Assembly (NCBI RefSeq): GCF_026802175.1
Contig: NZ_CP113797.1
Span: 4,007,026-4,071,025, forward strand
Length of the DNA: 64,000 nucleotides
DNA from: Thermocoleostomius sinensis A174
GTDB lineage: Bacteria; Cyanobacteriota; Cyanobacteriia; Elainellales; Elainellaceae
Reading direction: 5' to 3'
The translations under genes were made by a program, and so were the position numbers. This document shows positions 55,549 to 64,000 of the stretch, piece by piece; position 1 is the stretch's first letter; every line of letters begins with the position of its first letter. Under the pieces are notes generated by a model. It did no database searches. It was not told the origin of the DNA and saw only the letters and a list, made by a program, of their open reading frames with translations.

Positions 55549-56592
55549 ATGCAAAGTGCTGCCATGCAGACTTATGGCAATCCTGACGTAAAGTATGACT
55601 GGTGGGCGGGTAACGCTCGCTTCGCTGACTTGTCTGGGCTATTTATTGCAGCGCATGTTGCTCAAGCTGCACTGATTACGTTTTGGGCAGGAGCATTCAC
55701 ACTATTTGAAATTTCTCAGTTTGACCCTGCTCGTCCCATGGGTGAACAAGGTTTGATCCTACTCCCTCACTTGGCAACCCTGGGGTTGGGTGTTGGCGAT
55801 GGTGGACAAGTCGTCAGCACCTACCCGTGGTTTGTAGTCGGTTCGGTGCATCTGATCTCATCCGCAGTGTTTGGAGCAGGGGCACTGTTCCATGCCTTTA
55901 GAGCGCCAGAGAATCTCAAAGATGCTTCTGGGCAAGCTCGTAAATTTCACTTTGAGTGGAACGATTCTGCAAAACTCGGACTGATTCTGGGGCATCATTT
56001 GCTTTTCTTAGGAGCAGGTGCATTGTTACTGGTTGCAAAAGCGATGTATTGGGGGGGGCTATACGATGCTGCATCTCAAACGGTTCGCGTGGTGACAGAG
56101 CCAACCCTTAATCCCGCCGTCATCTATGGCTATCAAACTCATTTCGCCAGCGTTGACAACTTGGAGGATTTAGTGGGAGGGCATATCTATGTGGGAGTGA
56201 TGTTAATTGCAGGTGGCATCTGGCATATTTTGGTTCCTCCCCTGAATTGGGCAAAGAAAGTGCTGATTTTTTCAGGTGAAGCCATTCTGTCTTATTCGTT
56301 GGGTGGCATTGCCCTGGCTGGATTTGTAGCAGCTTACTTCTGTGCTGTAAACACACTGGCGTATCCGGTTGAGTTCTATGGCCCTCCGTTAGATGTCAAG
56401 TTGGGAGTGGCTCCTTATTTTGCAGATACGATCGACCTACCACTGGGTGCCCACACACCTCGGGCTTGGTTAGCCAATGCTCATTTCTTCCTAGCATTCT
56501 TCTTCCTGCAAGGGCATCTCTGGCACGCACTGCGAGCTATGGGATTTGACTTTAGGCGGGTGGAAAAAGCCTTGAATGCGGTTGAGAGTTAG
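55549..56592 (+). CDS. isiA: Iron-stress chlorophyll-binding protein IsiA (CP43-prime)
   Basis: A 347-residue six-helix chlorophyll protein closest to canonical IsiA among the four paralogues here: it begins [17 protein letters not shown] after five extra residues, contains [39 protein letters not shown], and ends [10 protein letters not shown] ... [17 protein letters not shown]. IsiA forms rings around PSI under iron limitation and also dissipates excess light. ATG 55549 follows AAGGAG; ATG 55564 is a possible alternative. A Fur-box-like site lies upstream. A phycobilisome linker gene follows 162 nt later. No isiB flavodoxin gene follows directly. Confidence 0.9.
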   Translation: MQSAAMQTYGNPDVKYDWWAGNARFADLSGLFIAAHVAQAALITFWAGAFTLFEISQFDPARPMGEQGLILLPHLATLGLGVGDGGQVVSTYPWFVVGSVHLISSAVFGAGALFHAFRAPENLKDASGQARKFHFEWNDSAKLGLILGHHLLFLGAGALLLVAKAMYWGGLYDAASQTVRVVTEPTLNPAVIYGYQTHFASVDNLEDLVGGHIYVGVMLIAGGIWHILVPPLNWAKKVLIFSGEAILSYSLGGIALAGFVAAYFCAVNTLAYPVEFYGPPLDVKLGVAPYFADTIDLPLGAHTPRAWLANAHFFLAFFFLQGHLWHALRAMGFDFRRVEKALNAVES

Positions 56593-56754
56593 GTTTTTCA
56601 GGTTCTGCAAAGAACTTTGATGAACTCTATCCAAATTAATCACAAGGGTGGATGGATAGGTAGATGAGTTATTTTCATCCCTTACCTGCTCTCTCCTATC
56701 TGTTCACTCTTTATTTCTTGTTCTGAATTTAATCTATTCGCGAAAATATTCAAC

Positions 56755-57468
56755 ATGTCATTACCACTTTTAGCCTATTCTCTTTCCAGTCAGAACCAGC
56801 GAGTCAACAGCTACGAAATTCCAGGTGATGAGCATCCTAGAATGTATACCACAGATAATTCGCCCAAGACGACCGAGATGGACTCAATCATCTGGGCTTG
56901 CTATCGACAAATATTTAACGAACAACAAATCATTCATCATCATCGCCAAATTGCTTTAGAATCACAACTTCGCTGTGGTCAAATCACTGTGCGCGATTTC
57001 ATTCGAGGGTTGGCGTTGTCTGATTCATTTCGAAAATTGAACTATGAGGTAAATAATAACTATCGATTTGTCGAGATGTGTATTCAGCGGATTCTAGGTC
57101 GCAACGTGTATAACCAGCGAGAAAAATTTGCCTGGTCAACGGTTTTGGCAACCAAAGGGTTAGGTGGGTTCATTGATCGGTTAATCAACAGTGACGAGTA
57201 TCTGGAAAACTTTGGAGAGACGATCGTTCCCTACCAACGGCGACGAATCTTGCCACAGCGTCCGCAAGGTGAACTTCCGTTTGCGCGGATGGCACGCTAT
57301 GACGGCTATCATCTGGAGCAATTGCAACAACTGGGGCATTGGAGACCATTTGGCAATGGTGTAGTCGATCGTAGTACTGAGGTTTATCGCAGAGTGCTGT
57401 TTGCAGTTCCCATGCTTTCCATTGTGGCATTGATTACAACTATTATCCTGATCGCATCTCCTAAGTAA
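56755..57468 (+). CDS. cpcL: Phycobilisome rod linker of CpcL type (membrane-anchored CpcG2)
   Basis: A 237-residue linker. Residues 1-12 ([12 protein letters not shown]) and the SSQNQRV stretch are the CpcG/CpcL start. The PBS linker domain covers about 45-175 ([69 protein letters not shown]). The C-terminus ends in a hydrophobic helix at about 213-235 ([19 protein letters not shown]), the mark of CpcL. CpcL anchors coreless phycocyanin rods to the membrane and passes energy mainly to PSI. Finding it beside isiA and IsiA-PsaL points to a combined PSI antenna set. It has no cpc genes next to it. Confidence 0.92.
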   Translation: MSLPLLAYSLSSQNQRVNSYEIPGDEHPRMYTTDNSPKTTEMDSIIWACYRQIFNEQQIIHHHRQIALESQLRCGQITVRDFIRGLALSDSFRKLNYEVNNNYRFVEMCIQRILGRNVYNQREKFAWSTVLATKGLGGFIDRLINSDEYLENFGETIVPYQRRRILPQRPQGELPFARMARYDGYHLEQLQQLGHWRPFGNGVVDRSTEVYRRVLFAVPMLSIVALITTIILIASPK

Positions 57469-57646
57469 AGGCACATTCCGGTTAAAAGCTGTCTTGAAAT
57501 CAGTCATTGCGATCGCCAGTAAGCTTGTAACTGACTCAGTTGTGCAATTGCTTATCCAACTCCTCAATGGGTTCCTGCACCCATTCAAGAGGGATATCCA
57601 TGTTCTGCCAGATCTTTCTCAGCATTGTTCCTTGATGGTTCTTCTC

Positions 57647-57683
57647 AAACGATAAGGGGTCGTTTGCACAACCCCTATCGTTT
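57647..57683. terminator. Bidirectional hairpin between cpcL and the SIMPL gene
   Basis: AAACGATAAGGGGT pairs with ACCCCTATCGTTT (13 bp with one bulged A) around a 10-nt loop. It lies between two convergent genes, so it could end both transcripts, but neither side has a long T-run. Confidence 0.55.
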
Positions 57684-57732
57684 CTCTTCCGCATTGGACA
57701 AATGAACCGTCTTCAATCCGATCGATTCGATC

Positions 57733-58587
57733 TTAGTCTTCGATCGAGTAAGTGGCGGTTACTTGTGTGGTAACGCTGACTACAGGCGGCACAGTAGGAT
57801 CGAAAGGATACCCTCCATACTGAAATGGAGCCGGAGACAGGCTGTCGGGCGTAGGGCACGTTGTGGAATAGCCAAAGTTCCAGCTAGAATAGTCTGCCAA
57901 CGTTAAGACCTTTCCAAGCTCCACGCCGGCAATATTGGCAAAATCGTTTGCTCGCGTTTCTGCATCGGCGATGGCTGCTCGTCGAGCATCATTTTCTATG
58001 GTTGAGCACTGATTGATCGTATAAATCACGCTGCTGCCACTGGGCGAAAACCGTTCGTCCTCAGCCACAACTTGATTGACCCTTGATACGATTTGATTGA
58101 GGCGATCGGTGGTGGGTTGCGCCAATGTCAGTTGAATTCTTGCCCCGCCGTAGCTGTTGGGATCGGCAAAAACTCGAATATCACGCTCCGCCACGCCCAA
58201 GCTGGTGAGGGCATTGACAATGAATTGCAGTTCACTGGGATTAATTGGGGCAGACGAAACGGGCAGAGTGGTATCAACTGGAACGATCGGATAGTAAAAC
58301 AGTTGTAAGAGTGCTTGGTCGGCTGGGGCGTTCACTTGCCCAGTCCCAGTAACGGTAAGGCTGCGTTGATTGGTAAAAACCGTGGTTTCAGGGGGAGACG
58401 TCTGAGCTAAAAGATCCAAAGACATGTCAGAGGATGGCAACTCTAGTTGAGCAATTTGAGGGGCAGAAGATACTTCTGATCGGTTCTGGGCAAGCGGACT
58501 AGCCTGGCTTACCGATGGGATTCCCCATCCACCTGCTAGAATGCCGGCTATCATCATTACGGTTCCAAAGCGTTTGCTTCGCGACAT
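57733..58587 (-). CDS. SIMPL (DUF541) domain protein, secreted
   Basis: A 284-residue protein with a signal peptide (about 1-30, MSRSKRFGTVMMIAGILAGG, cleavage after QAS or similar) and a SIMPL domain at about 75-282. The family start LTVTGTGQVNAPADQALLQL and the DAETRANDFANIAGVELGKV block are clear, and VVSVTTQVTATYSIE closes it. SIMPL proteins are periplasmic or outer-membrane-associated oligomers; some are cell-surface proteins of uncertain function. The part before the domain is low complexity. The gene is convergent with cpcL and divergent from trmD. Confidence 0.9.
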   Translation of the reverse strand: MSRSKRFGTVMMIAGILAGGWGIPSVSQASPLAQNRSEVSSAPQIAQLELPSSDMSLDLLAQTSPPETTVFTNQRSLTVTGTGQVNAPADQALLQLFYYPIVPVDTTLPVSSAPINPSELQFIVNALTSLGVAERDIRVFADPNSYGGARIQLTLAQPTTDRLNQIVSRVNQVVAEDERFSPSGSSVIYTINQCSTIENDARRAAIADAETRANDFANIAGVELGKVLTLADYSSWNFGYSTTCPTPDSLSPAPFQYGGYPFDPTVPPVVSVTTQVTATYSIED

Positions 58588-58808
58588 AGATTTACTCGTG
58601 AGTCTTCAAAATTGTTCAAAGGGATCGGTTATTTAGAAAAGCTAGTTAAGGTAAAAAGAACTGTTGATGCGATGAGGAGAGAACGCAGGCACATTGGTTA
58701 TACACAACGGTTATATACAACTAAAACGAGGGCAGTTCCGTACTGTTTCTGCAATTGCTCTTAGAATTCCCACTCTTCTTAAGCTGTAATCATTTTTAAG
58801 TAGTAACC

Positions 58809-59504
58809 ATGCGTTTCGACATTGTGACGTTGTTTCCCGATTTCTTTGATTCGCCACTCAGTTCTGGCTTGTTGGGTAAAGCGATCGCGAAACAAATTGC
58901 AACCGTTCATTTGGTGAATCCTCGTGATTTCACTACCGACAAGCATCACAAAGTAGACGATGAACCCTATGGCGGCGGCGTGGGGATGTTGATGAAACCA
59001 GAACCTATTTTCGCGGCGGTTGAATCTTTACCTGTGTTGCCCCAACGTCAGGTGATTTTACTGACTCCTCAGGGGCAAACCATGAATCAGCGCTTGTTTC
59101 AAGAACTAGCGCTTGGCTTTAATCAATTGGTATTAATTTGTGGACATTATGAAGGAATCGATGAGCGGGTGTTGCACTTGGTCGATCGAGAAGTGTCTCT
59201 GGGCGATTTTGTGTTGACCTGTGGAGAAATTCCGGCTCTTACCTTGCTGAATGGCGTGATTCGACTTTTACCAGGAACCGTTGGCAAAGAAGAATCCCTT
59301 AAACTAGAGAGCTTTGAAGCTGGCTTGCTGGACTATCCTCAATACACTCGCCCGGCTGACTTTCGCGGCTGGAAAGTGCCCGATGTTTTGCTGTCAGGTA
59401 ATCATCAAGCGATCGCCCAATGGCGAAAAGAACAGCAAATTCAACGCACTCGCGATCGGCGACCGGATTTGTGGGAAGTTTGGGTGAAGGAATGTGGAGA
59501 GTAG
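58809..59504 (+). CDS. trmD: tRNA (guanine-37-N1)-methyltransferase
   Basis: A 231-residue SPOUT enzyme that methylates G37 next to the anticodon to prevent +1 frameshifting. It begins MRFDIVTLFPDFFDSPLSSG and carries the PYGGGVGMLMKPEPIF block, the trefoil-knot SAM site LICGHYEGIDERV and the SLGDFVLTCGEIPAL stretch, then LDYPQYTRP. Length is typical for the single-domain bacterial form. ATG 58809 lies at the conserved N-terminus. The usual operon partners (rpsP, rimM, rplS) are absent. Heptamer repeats begin at its stop codon. Confidence 0.96.
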   Translation: MRFDIVTLFPDFFDSPLSSGLLGKAIAKQIATVHLVNPRDFTTDKHHKVDDEPYGGGVGMLMKPEPIFAAVESLPVLPQRQVILLTPQGQTMNQRLFQELALGFNQLVLICGHYEGIDERVLHLVDREVSLGDFVLTCGEIPALTLLNGVIRLLPGTVGKEESLKLESFEAGLLDYPQYTRPADFRGWKVPDVLLSGNHQAIAQWRKEQQIQRTRDRRPDLWEVWVKECGE

Positions 59505-59531
59505 GGAGTAGGAAGTAGGGAGTGGGGAGTG
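59497..59531. repeat. Heptamer repeats at the trmD stop codon
   Basis: AGTAGGG-type heptamers run in tandem for about 35 nt (GTAGGGAGTAGGAAGTAGGG and a final GTGGGGAGTG). They are the complement of those at 34514-34549. The first unit includes the trmD stop codon TAG. Confidence 0.7.
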
Positions 59532-59568
59532 TACTGCTCTAACTGTCTCTCTTTTATTGCTTCTATTT

Positions 59569-61656
59569 TCATCCTTTCCTTTCGTCTTGGCTGGGGAAAT
59601 GCACGATGATCATCGATACGTTTGGATGCTGACGAGCGATCGCTTCGGGTTCTACGCCAAGGGCTGAGGTTCCAAACCGTTCGGGTTGGGTGCCAACGGT
59701 CATCATCAGAAGATCGGTAGGCTGTAGGCGTCTCGAGACTTGCCCTACCAGATTACCTTGGATGGGATGGATGGGTAGGTCTGTGGTGAGTCGCTGGCTT
59801 GGCTGCCGTCGGGGACGATCGTTGACTACTTGCAGCAGTTGCAGTGTGGCTTTGAGTTCAGAGGCGAGGGTTTGTGCTAAAGACAAGCTTTGTTGCAAGA
59901 TGGGGTTTTCCTGATCGCCGTCTGGAATCACTAATAGGACTCGTTGAATGGCTTCGATCGCTTGAGGAAAGCGGCTAACCAATACGGGCACTGTGGCCCG
60001 ACGCAGAACATTGTCGATTACACCACCAAAAAAGTTTTCTCGATAGGTGGAATAGCCTTTCCAACCACAAACAATTAAACTGGCACTGCGTTCTTGGGCA
60101 ACGCGGACAATGCCCCGATCGATCGATGCATCAACGCGACCAATCGGTTCGACTGGGGTGACGGACGCATGGGCGATCGTTTCTGCGACAGCCAACAGTT
60201 GTGTTTGCTGCATTTTAGCTTCTTCTGAAATGGGACCTTTTGCGTCTGACAGCACATGCAACGGTAACAGGGTTCCTCCGGTTGTTTTGGCTAAAATCAG
60301 TGCTAGTTGCAGCAAATTATCTTCGGTGTTGGGGTTAGCAACGGGAATCAAAATGCGATAGCGTAACGGTCCAGCCTTGACCGGAGCCGATACTGTCATG
60401 CGCTTTCCACTGCGTTTCGTTGTTTCAGCTTTAATTTTGGGTCCCCATCGGGCTGTAATCCAAGGCGAGGCAATGCAGGTAACTAAAATCATGGCGATCG
60501 TGCCATTGACGGTTAGCTGATCGACTAAATCAATGTCATAGGCAACGGTAATAGCAGCCAAGGTTGATGCGGCTTGCGCCACCGATAGCCCAAACATAAC
60601 CATAATGCTCGATCGGGCAAAGCCAAAGAATTTGCCCACTCCCCATGCTGGCAGCAACTTAGCAACCAATGCAACTCCTACCATGGCACCCGATACCAGC
60701 AACGATTGTGGATTTTGAATGAGCACTAAGGGGTTGACCAACATCCCGACCGAGATTAGAAAAAATGGCACGAATAGCGTATTACCAATGAACTGAATCC
60801 GGTTCATCAAAGGACTAAGCTGCGGAATCAATTGAGTAATAGCAATTCCGGCTAGAAATGCCCCAATAATTGGCTCAATCTCAATCAGTGCGGCTGCATA
60901 GGACACCACCAACAACGTGGCAAATACAAAGGTGAATTCGGCTCCTTCGTCGTGGCCAAAGCGACGAAAAAACCAACGCCCTACTTTAGGCACGCCCCAC
61001 AGTGTGGCGAAGGTATAAAGCGCAAGAGAAGGAATGAGAAATAGCCAAAATCCCAAATTTAAGTCACCTTGATGAGACTTAACGACGACCGCTAAAACCA
61101 GCAGCGCTAACACATTGGTAATGAGGGTTGCTCCTAGTGTAGCCGTGACAGCCTGCGATCGCATGATGCCAAATTTTGACGCGAGCGGCAGCGCTACCAA
61201 CGTGTGGGAGGCAAAGCAGGACGCCACTAGGACAGCCGCCAAAAAACTATAGCCCAACCCCTGCATCACCACCGTGCCCATCAGCATCGGTACACCAAAG
61301 GTTGCCAATCCAAAAATCACTGCCTTATCTGCGTTGTACTTCAAGTCATCTAAGCTGGTTTCCAATCCGGCCATGAACATCAGGAACAATAACCCCACCG
61401 TTCCCAACAGCACGATCGTATTATCTCGCTCTAAAATTCCTAGTCCGTTTGGCCCAATGACCACACCAGCTAAAATCAAGCCAACAATTCCGGGGAGTCG
61501 AATGCGCTCGAATAAGAGGGGAGCCACCAACATGATGGCCATGATGATCAAAAATACCCCAACTGGATCGGTGACAGGATTCCCGAACACCGAAGGACTT
61601 AAAAATTGGGTTAACCATTGCCAACTACTCTCCAAACTTGCCCAAACCCTTCCCAT
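59569..61656 (-). CDS. CPA2-type cation/proton antiporter with C-terminal universal-stress domains
   Basis: A 695-residue protein. Residues 25-420 form a Na+/H+ exchanger domain with about 12-13 helices, with the typical LAGVVIGPNGLGIL, FMAGLETSLDDLKYN, ALIEIEPIIGAFLAGIAI and FVPFFLISVGMLVNP stretches. Residues 435-690 are two universal-stress-like (USP/UspA) domains (RILIPVANPNTEDNLLQLAL; ERSASLIVCGWKG; VPVLVSRFPQA), with a GWKGYS and nearby glycine-rich pattern that could bind a nucleotide. It probably exchanges Na+ or K+ for protons, with nucleotide sensing in the cytoplasm. Homologues in cyanobacteria are called NhaS-type; I do not assign the exact member. Start ATG 61656. Confidence 0.88.
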   Translation of the reverse strand: MGRVWASLESSWQWLTQFLSPSVFGNPVTDPVGVFLIIMAIMLVAPLLFERIRLPGIVGLILAGVVIGPNGLGILERDNTIVLLGTVGLLFLMFMAGLETSLDDLKYNADKAVIFGLATFGVPMLMGTVVMQGLGYSFLAAVLVASCFASHTLVALPLASKFGIMRSQAVTATLGATLITNVLALLVLAVVVKSHQGDLNLGFWLFLIPSLALYTFATLWGVPKVGRWFFRRFGHDEGAEFTFVFATLLVVSYAAALIEIEPIIGAFLAGIAITQLIPQLSPLMNRIQFIGNTLFVPFFLISVGMLVNPLVLIQNPQSLLVSGAMVGVALVAKLLPAWGVGKFFGFARSSIMVMFGLSVAQAASTLAAITVAYDIDLVDQLTVNGTIAMILVTCIASPWITARWGPKIKAETTKRSGKRMTVSAPVKAGPLRYRILIPVANPNTEDNLLQLALILAKTTGGTLLPLHVLSDAKGPISEEAKMQQTQLLAVAETIAHASVTPVEPIGRVDASIDRGIVRVAQERSASLIVCGWKGYSTYRENFFGGVIDNVLRRATVPVLVSRFPQAIEAIQRVLLVIPDGDQENPILQQSLSLAQTLASELKATLQLLQVVNDRPRRQPSQRLTTDLPIHPIQGNLVGQVSRRLQPTDLLMMTVGTQPERFGTSALGVEPEAIARQHPNVSMIIVHFPSQDERKG

Positions 61657-62257
61657 GATGATGACGTTTCCTTGGTGTCCAACATCCTCATCTATTCAAG
61701 CATGAGTTTGGGAAGCGCGGAAAAACACGAGGGTAGTTTAGGAAGGGCCGAATGAATAGAAATCTACCTTGTAGTAGAGGCATTGAGATCACAAGTTCTA
61801 ATATATCTAGCTATGCATTAAATAGTTTCTAGTGTAGTGCTGTGCCATCAATTCTGCGATTTCTTGATGCTAAGCACTGATATTCGATCGCTTGCTTATT
61901 ACTAAGCTTGAAGTCAAGAATTTGTCAATTTGATTTCTGAAGTTCAATGCAAAAGAATCTAAACTTTTTTTACATTCCTTCTCATTCAAATTGAAATTTA
62001 TTCTAAATTTAAAAGGATATTCGTTGGCTAAAGCTGAGCATTGTTGAGGCTTTTAGGCTGCAAATGCAATAGCAATAGCTCAAAGGCTGAATGCATTTGT
62101 TGCCCAATTGAAGAGTCTCTGGGCTGAAAAATACACCCATCAACTGGAGCGATCGACTCACTGGTGCTTTCGATTCAAAATCAACTAGGCGTTCTTCAAA
62201 ATTTGAAGTGCGGCACCTTTTTTCTGCAACATTTTATCCTTGCGTCGTCTACTTTCT
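61657..62257. other. Non-coding region between antiporter and ABC transporter
   Basis: This 601-nt region is AT-rich and holds the promoters of the divergent antiporter and transporter genes. I see no gene, RNA or clear repeat in it. Confidence 0.45.
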
Positions 62258-63586
62258 ATGAATGTTAATTTACTCATTCATCGCTTAAAACGGTTGCTGT
62301 TGAGCAGGTTGCCATCACGATTGTGGCTAGTGCTCACAGGAATTGGAGTGGCGCTCAGCATTGTGTTCTATGCGGCGATCGCCTTCTCCCAGCAACCTGT
62401 TGTGCTTTCTATGTTAATGCCTGCCCTCGATGCGGCTTCAGCCCGGGTGGTTGTAGAAGAATTTGAGGCCCAGAACCCCAACATCCGGCTGAACTTAGTC
62501 GAAGGTCCCGCGGCGTCTAACTTGATTGAAGACCTATACACGTCTTCTTTTTTGTTGGGCGATTCGCCCTATGACCTAGTGGTAATGGATGTGGTCTGGC
62601 TCCCTAAATTTGCCGCAGCGGGTTGGCTAGTAGACATGACCGACCAGATTCCCGAATCTGAATTAGCCGACTTTTTGCCGGCGGATTTAGAAGGCGGCAG
62701 GTATCAAGGACGGCTGTACCGCTTGCCATTTCGCACCGATGTTGGGCTACTGTACTATCGCACTGATCTATTGGAACAAGCGGGATTGCAGCCACCTGAA
62801 ACTTTTGATGATTTGCTGACAGCGTCGCGCACTATCCAGGAAGCAGGAGAGGCGCAGTGGGGTTATGTATGGCAAGGGCGACAGTATGAAGGGCTGGTGG
62901 CCATGTTCGTCGAGGTGTTGTCGGGAGCTGGTGGCTTTTGGGTCAACCCTGAGACGCTGGAGGTTGGCTTAGACCGCCCTGAAACCTTGAAGGCGATCGA
63001 GTTTCTGCGCAATACCGTTGCTCAAGGTGTTTCTCCACCAGGGGTCACGACCTATCAAGAAGACGAAGCCCGGCGGCTGTTCCAAAGTGGCAATGTAGTG
63101 TTTATGCGCAACTGGCCCTATGCCTACCCGCTGGGTAATGAAGACGGGTCAGCAATTCAAGGACGATTTGACATTAGACCGATGGTGCATGCCCCGGGGC
63201 AAGATGGAGCGGGCTGCTTAGGGGGTTGGGGGCTAGGAATCTCCCACACAACGCCACACCCAGAGGAGGCGCTGCAAGTGGTGCGCTTTTTTGCCGGGCC
63301 TCAAGGGCAAAAACTGACGGCGCTGGCTAATGGCCATTTGCCGACAATTCGATCGCTCTACAACGATCCAGAGATTGTAGCGCAATATCCCTACTATCCT
63401 GATTTGCTGGAAGTGCTAGAACGTGGCGTTTTACGTCCGCCAGTGGCGCAATATGCCCAAGCCTCGGATATTTTGCAGCGCTATCTTAGTGCAGCGTTAA
63501 CGGGTCGTATGAATCCTGAAGCCGCCATGAAGTCAGCCGCTGATGAAACTCGTCGATTACTAGAGGCAGGAGCCGCCGCATCATGA
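62258..63586 (+). CDS. ABC transporter sugar-binding protein (family 1)
   Basis: A 442-residue extracytoplasmic solute-binding protein of the maltose/trehalose/glucosylglycerol group. An N-terminal hydrophobic segment at about 17-44 (LWLVLTGIGVALSIVFYAAIA) serves as signal or membrane anchor; no lipobox Cys was seen. The binding domain contains VVVEEFEAQNPNIRLNLVEG, YDLVVMDVVWLPKFAAAGWL, LPFRTDVGLLYYRTDLLEQAG and GGWGLGISHTTPHPEEALQV. The frame is open from TTG 62240, but ATG 62258 is preferred. It overlaps the permease gene by 4 nt. The sugar cannot be identified; osmolyte uptake is one possibility. Confidence 0.9.
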   Translation: MNVNLLIHRLKRLLLSRLPSRLWLVLTGIGVALSIVFYAAIAFSQQPVVLSMLMPALDAASARVVVEEFEAQNPNIRLNLVEGPAASNLIEDLYTSSFLLGDSPYDLVVMDVVWLPKFAAAGWLVDMTDQIPESELADFLPADLEGGRYQGRLYRLPFRTDVGLLYYRTDLLEQAGLQPPETFDDLLTASRTIQEAGEAQWGYVWQGRQYEGLVAMFVEVLSGAGGFWVNPETLEVGLDRPETLKAIEFLRNTVAQGVSPPGVTTYQEDEARRLFQSGNVVFMRNWPYAYPLGNEDGSAIQGRFDIRPMVHAPGQDGAGCLGGWGLGISHTTPHPEEALQVVRFFAGPQGQKLTALANGHLPTIRSLYNDPEIVAQYPYYPDLLEVLERGVLRPPVAQYAQASDILQRYLSAALTGRMNPEAAMKSAADETRRLLEAGAAAS

Positions 63587-64000
63587 CAAGTACGATTCGA
63601 TCTCGCGAAAAACGCACTGGATGGCTATTGTTAGCTCCGGCATTGCTGATTTTGGCAGCAGTGTATGCCTACCCCATCGCTCGATCGTTCTGGCTGAGTT
63701 TGTTCACACAGAACCTAGGAACCCAGTTGCAACCTGTGTTTAATGGCTTGGGTAACTATGGACGCATGGCTCAAGATGGGCGCTTTTGGCAGACCATCAG
63801 TAACACGATGGTGTTTACCATTTCATCGCTGGTGTTGGAATTAATCTTAGGCTTAGCCATTGCGCTGGTGTTGAATCAAGCTTTCAAAGGACGGGGAGCA
63901 GTGCGGACGATCGCCATTCTGCCCTGGGCCTTGCCAACAGCACTAATTGCCGCGACGTGGGCTTGGATTTTTAACGACCAGTTTGGTGTGGTCAATGACC
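63583..64000 (+). CDS. ABC transporter permease, MalF-type (partial, runs off the window)
   Basis: The frame opens at ATG 63583, overlapping the preceding stop by 4 nt (ATGA), and is open to the window edge (139 residues). It begins MTSTIRSREKRTGWLLLAPA and has the usual first helix, the FWLSLFT stretch, FWQTISNTMVFTISSLVLEL and IAILPWALPTALIAATWAWI, as in MalF/UgpA-like sugar permeases. It is the partner of the binding protein just upstream. The EAA motif lies beyond the edge. Confidence 0.92.
   Translation, partial: MTSTIRSREKRTGWLLLAPALLILAAVYAYPIARSFWLSLFTQNLGTQLQPVFNGLGNYGRMAQDGRFWQTISNTMVFTISSLVLELILGLAIALVLNQAFKGRGAVRTIAILPWALPTALIAATWAWIFNDQFGVVND

Overview
The window comes from a cyanobacterium, most likely a filamentous Leptolyngbya-like or other HIP1-rich lineage. 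The evidence is the very frequent GCGATCGC-type octamers together with typical cyanobacterial genes: carboxysome shell protein CcmP, NdhO, a split orange carotenoid protein pair (CTDH and HCP), CP43-like chlorophyll antennae, a phycobilisome linker of the CpcL type, and an alternative respiratory terminal oxidase. No rRNA, tRNA, CRISPR array or intact mobile element is visible.

Layout. 0.7-6 kb: a caspase-like/STAND ATPase/WD40 giant protein. 6.1-9.9 kb: ccmP, a FAD-linked oxidase, and a divergent pair in which the two domains of OCP are separate genes (CTDH on -, HCP on +). 10.6-12.8 kb: class I aldolase and an Ap4A-phosphorylase-like enzyme. 12.9-18.8 kb (-): one apparent operon of two DUF2231 membrane proteins, ctaC, ctaD, ctaE and a GMC flavoprotein. 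CtaC has lost the CuA ligands, so this is an ARTO/quinol-type oxidase. 19-33.3 kb: mostly housekeeping and unknown genes, including HU, ndhO, malate dehydrogenase, a GT39-like enzyme, recJ, MarC, an OppC-like permease and a histone-deacetylase-like hydrolase.

33.4-49.7 kb is a surface-glycan region: the GDP-fucose genes fcl and gmd, then obgE, then a very large glycosyltransferase-methyltransferase-membrane-coiled-coil-methyltransferase fusion, a two-part putative glycosyltransferase, a GT2, a NeuA-like cytidylyltransferase, a D-2-hydroxyacid dehydrogenase, an SDR, a methyltransferase-like protein and an esterase-like hydrolase.

50.2-57.5 kb is the most striking part: a photosystem I antenna island. 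It holds three tandem CP43-prime (IsiA/Pcb) genes, the third fused to a complete PsaL domain, then a fourth IsiA and a membrane-anchored CpcL linker. A small possible winged-helix gene and a ferritin/hemerythrin-like gene lie between them on the other strand. Each antenna group is preceded by a sequence that matches the 19-bp Fur box at 14 of 19 positions. A decayed IS630-type transposase lies at the upstream edge. The island would equip PSI with both chlorophyll and phycobilisome antennae, probably during iron starvation. 57.7-64 kb: a SIMPL protein, trmD, a cation/proton antiporter with universal-stress domains, and the start of a sugar ABC transporter that runs off the window.

The intergenic regions carry a dispersed palindromic repeat family (three copies recognised) and heptamer repeats next to gmd/fcl and trmD.
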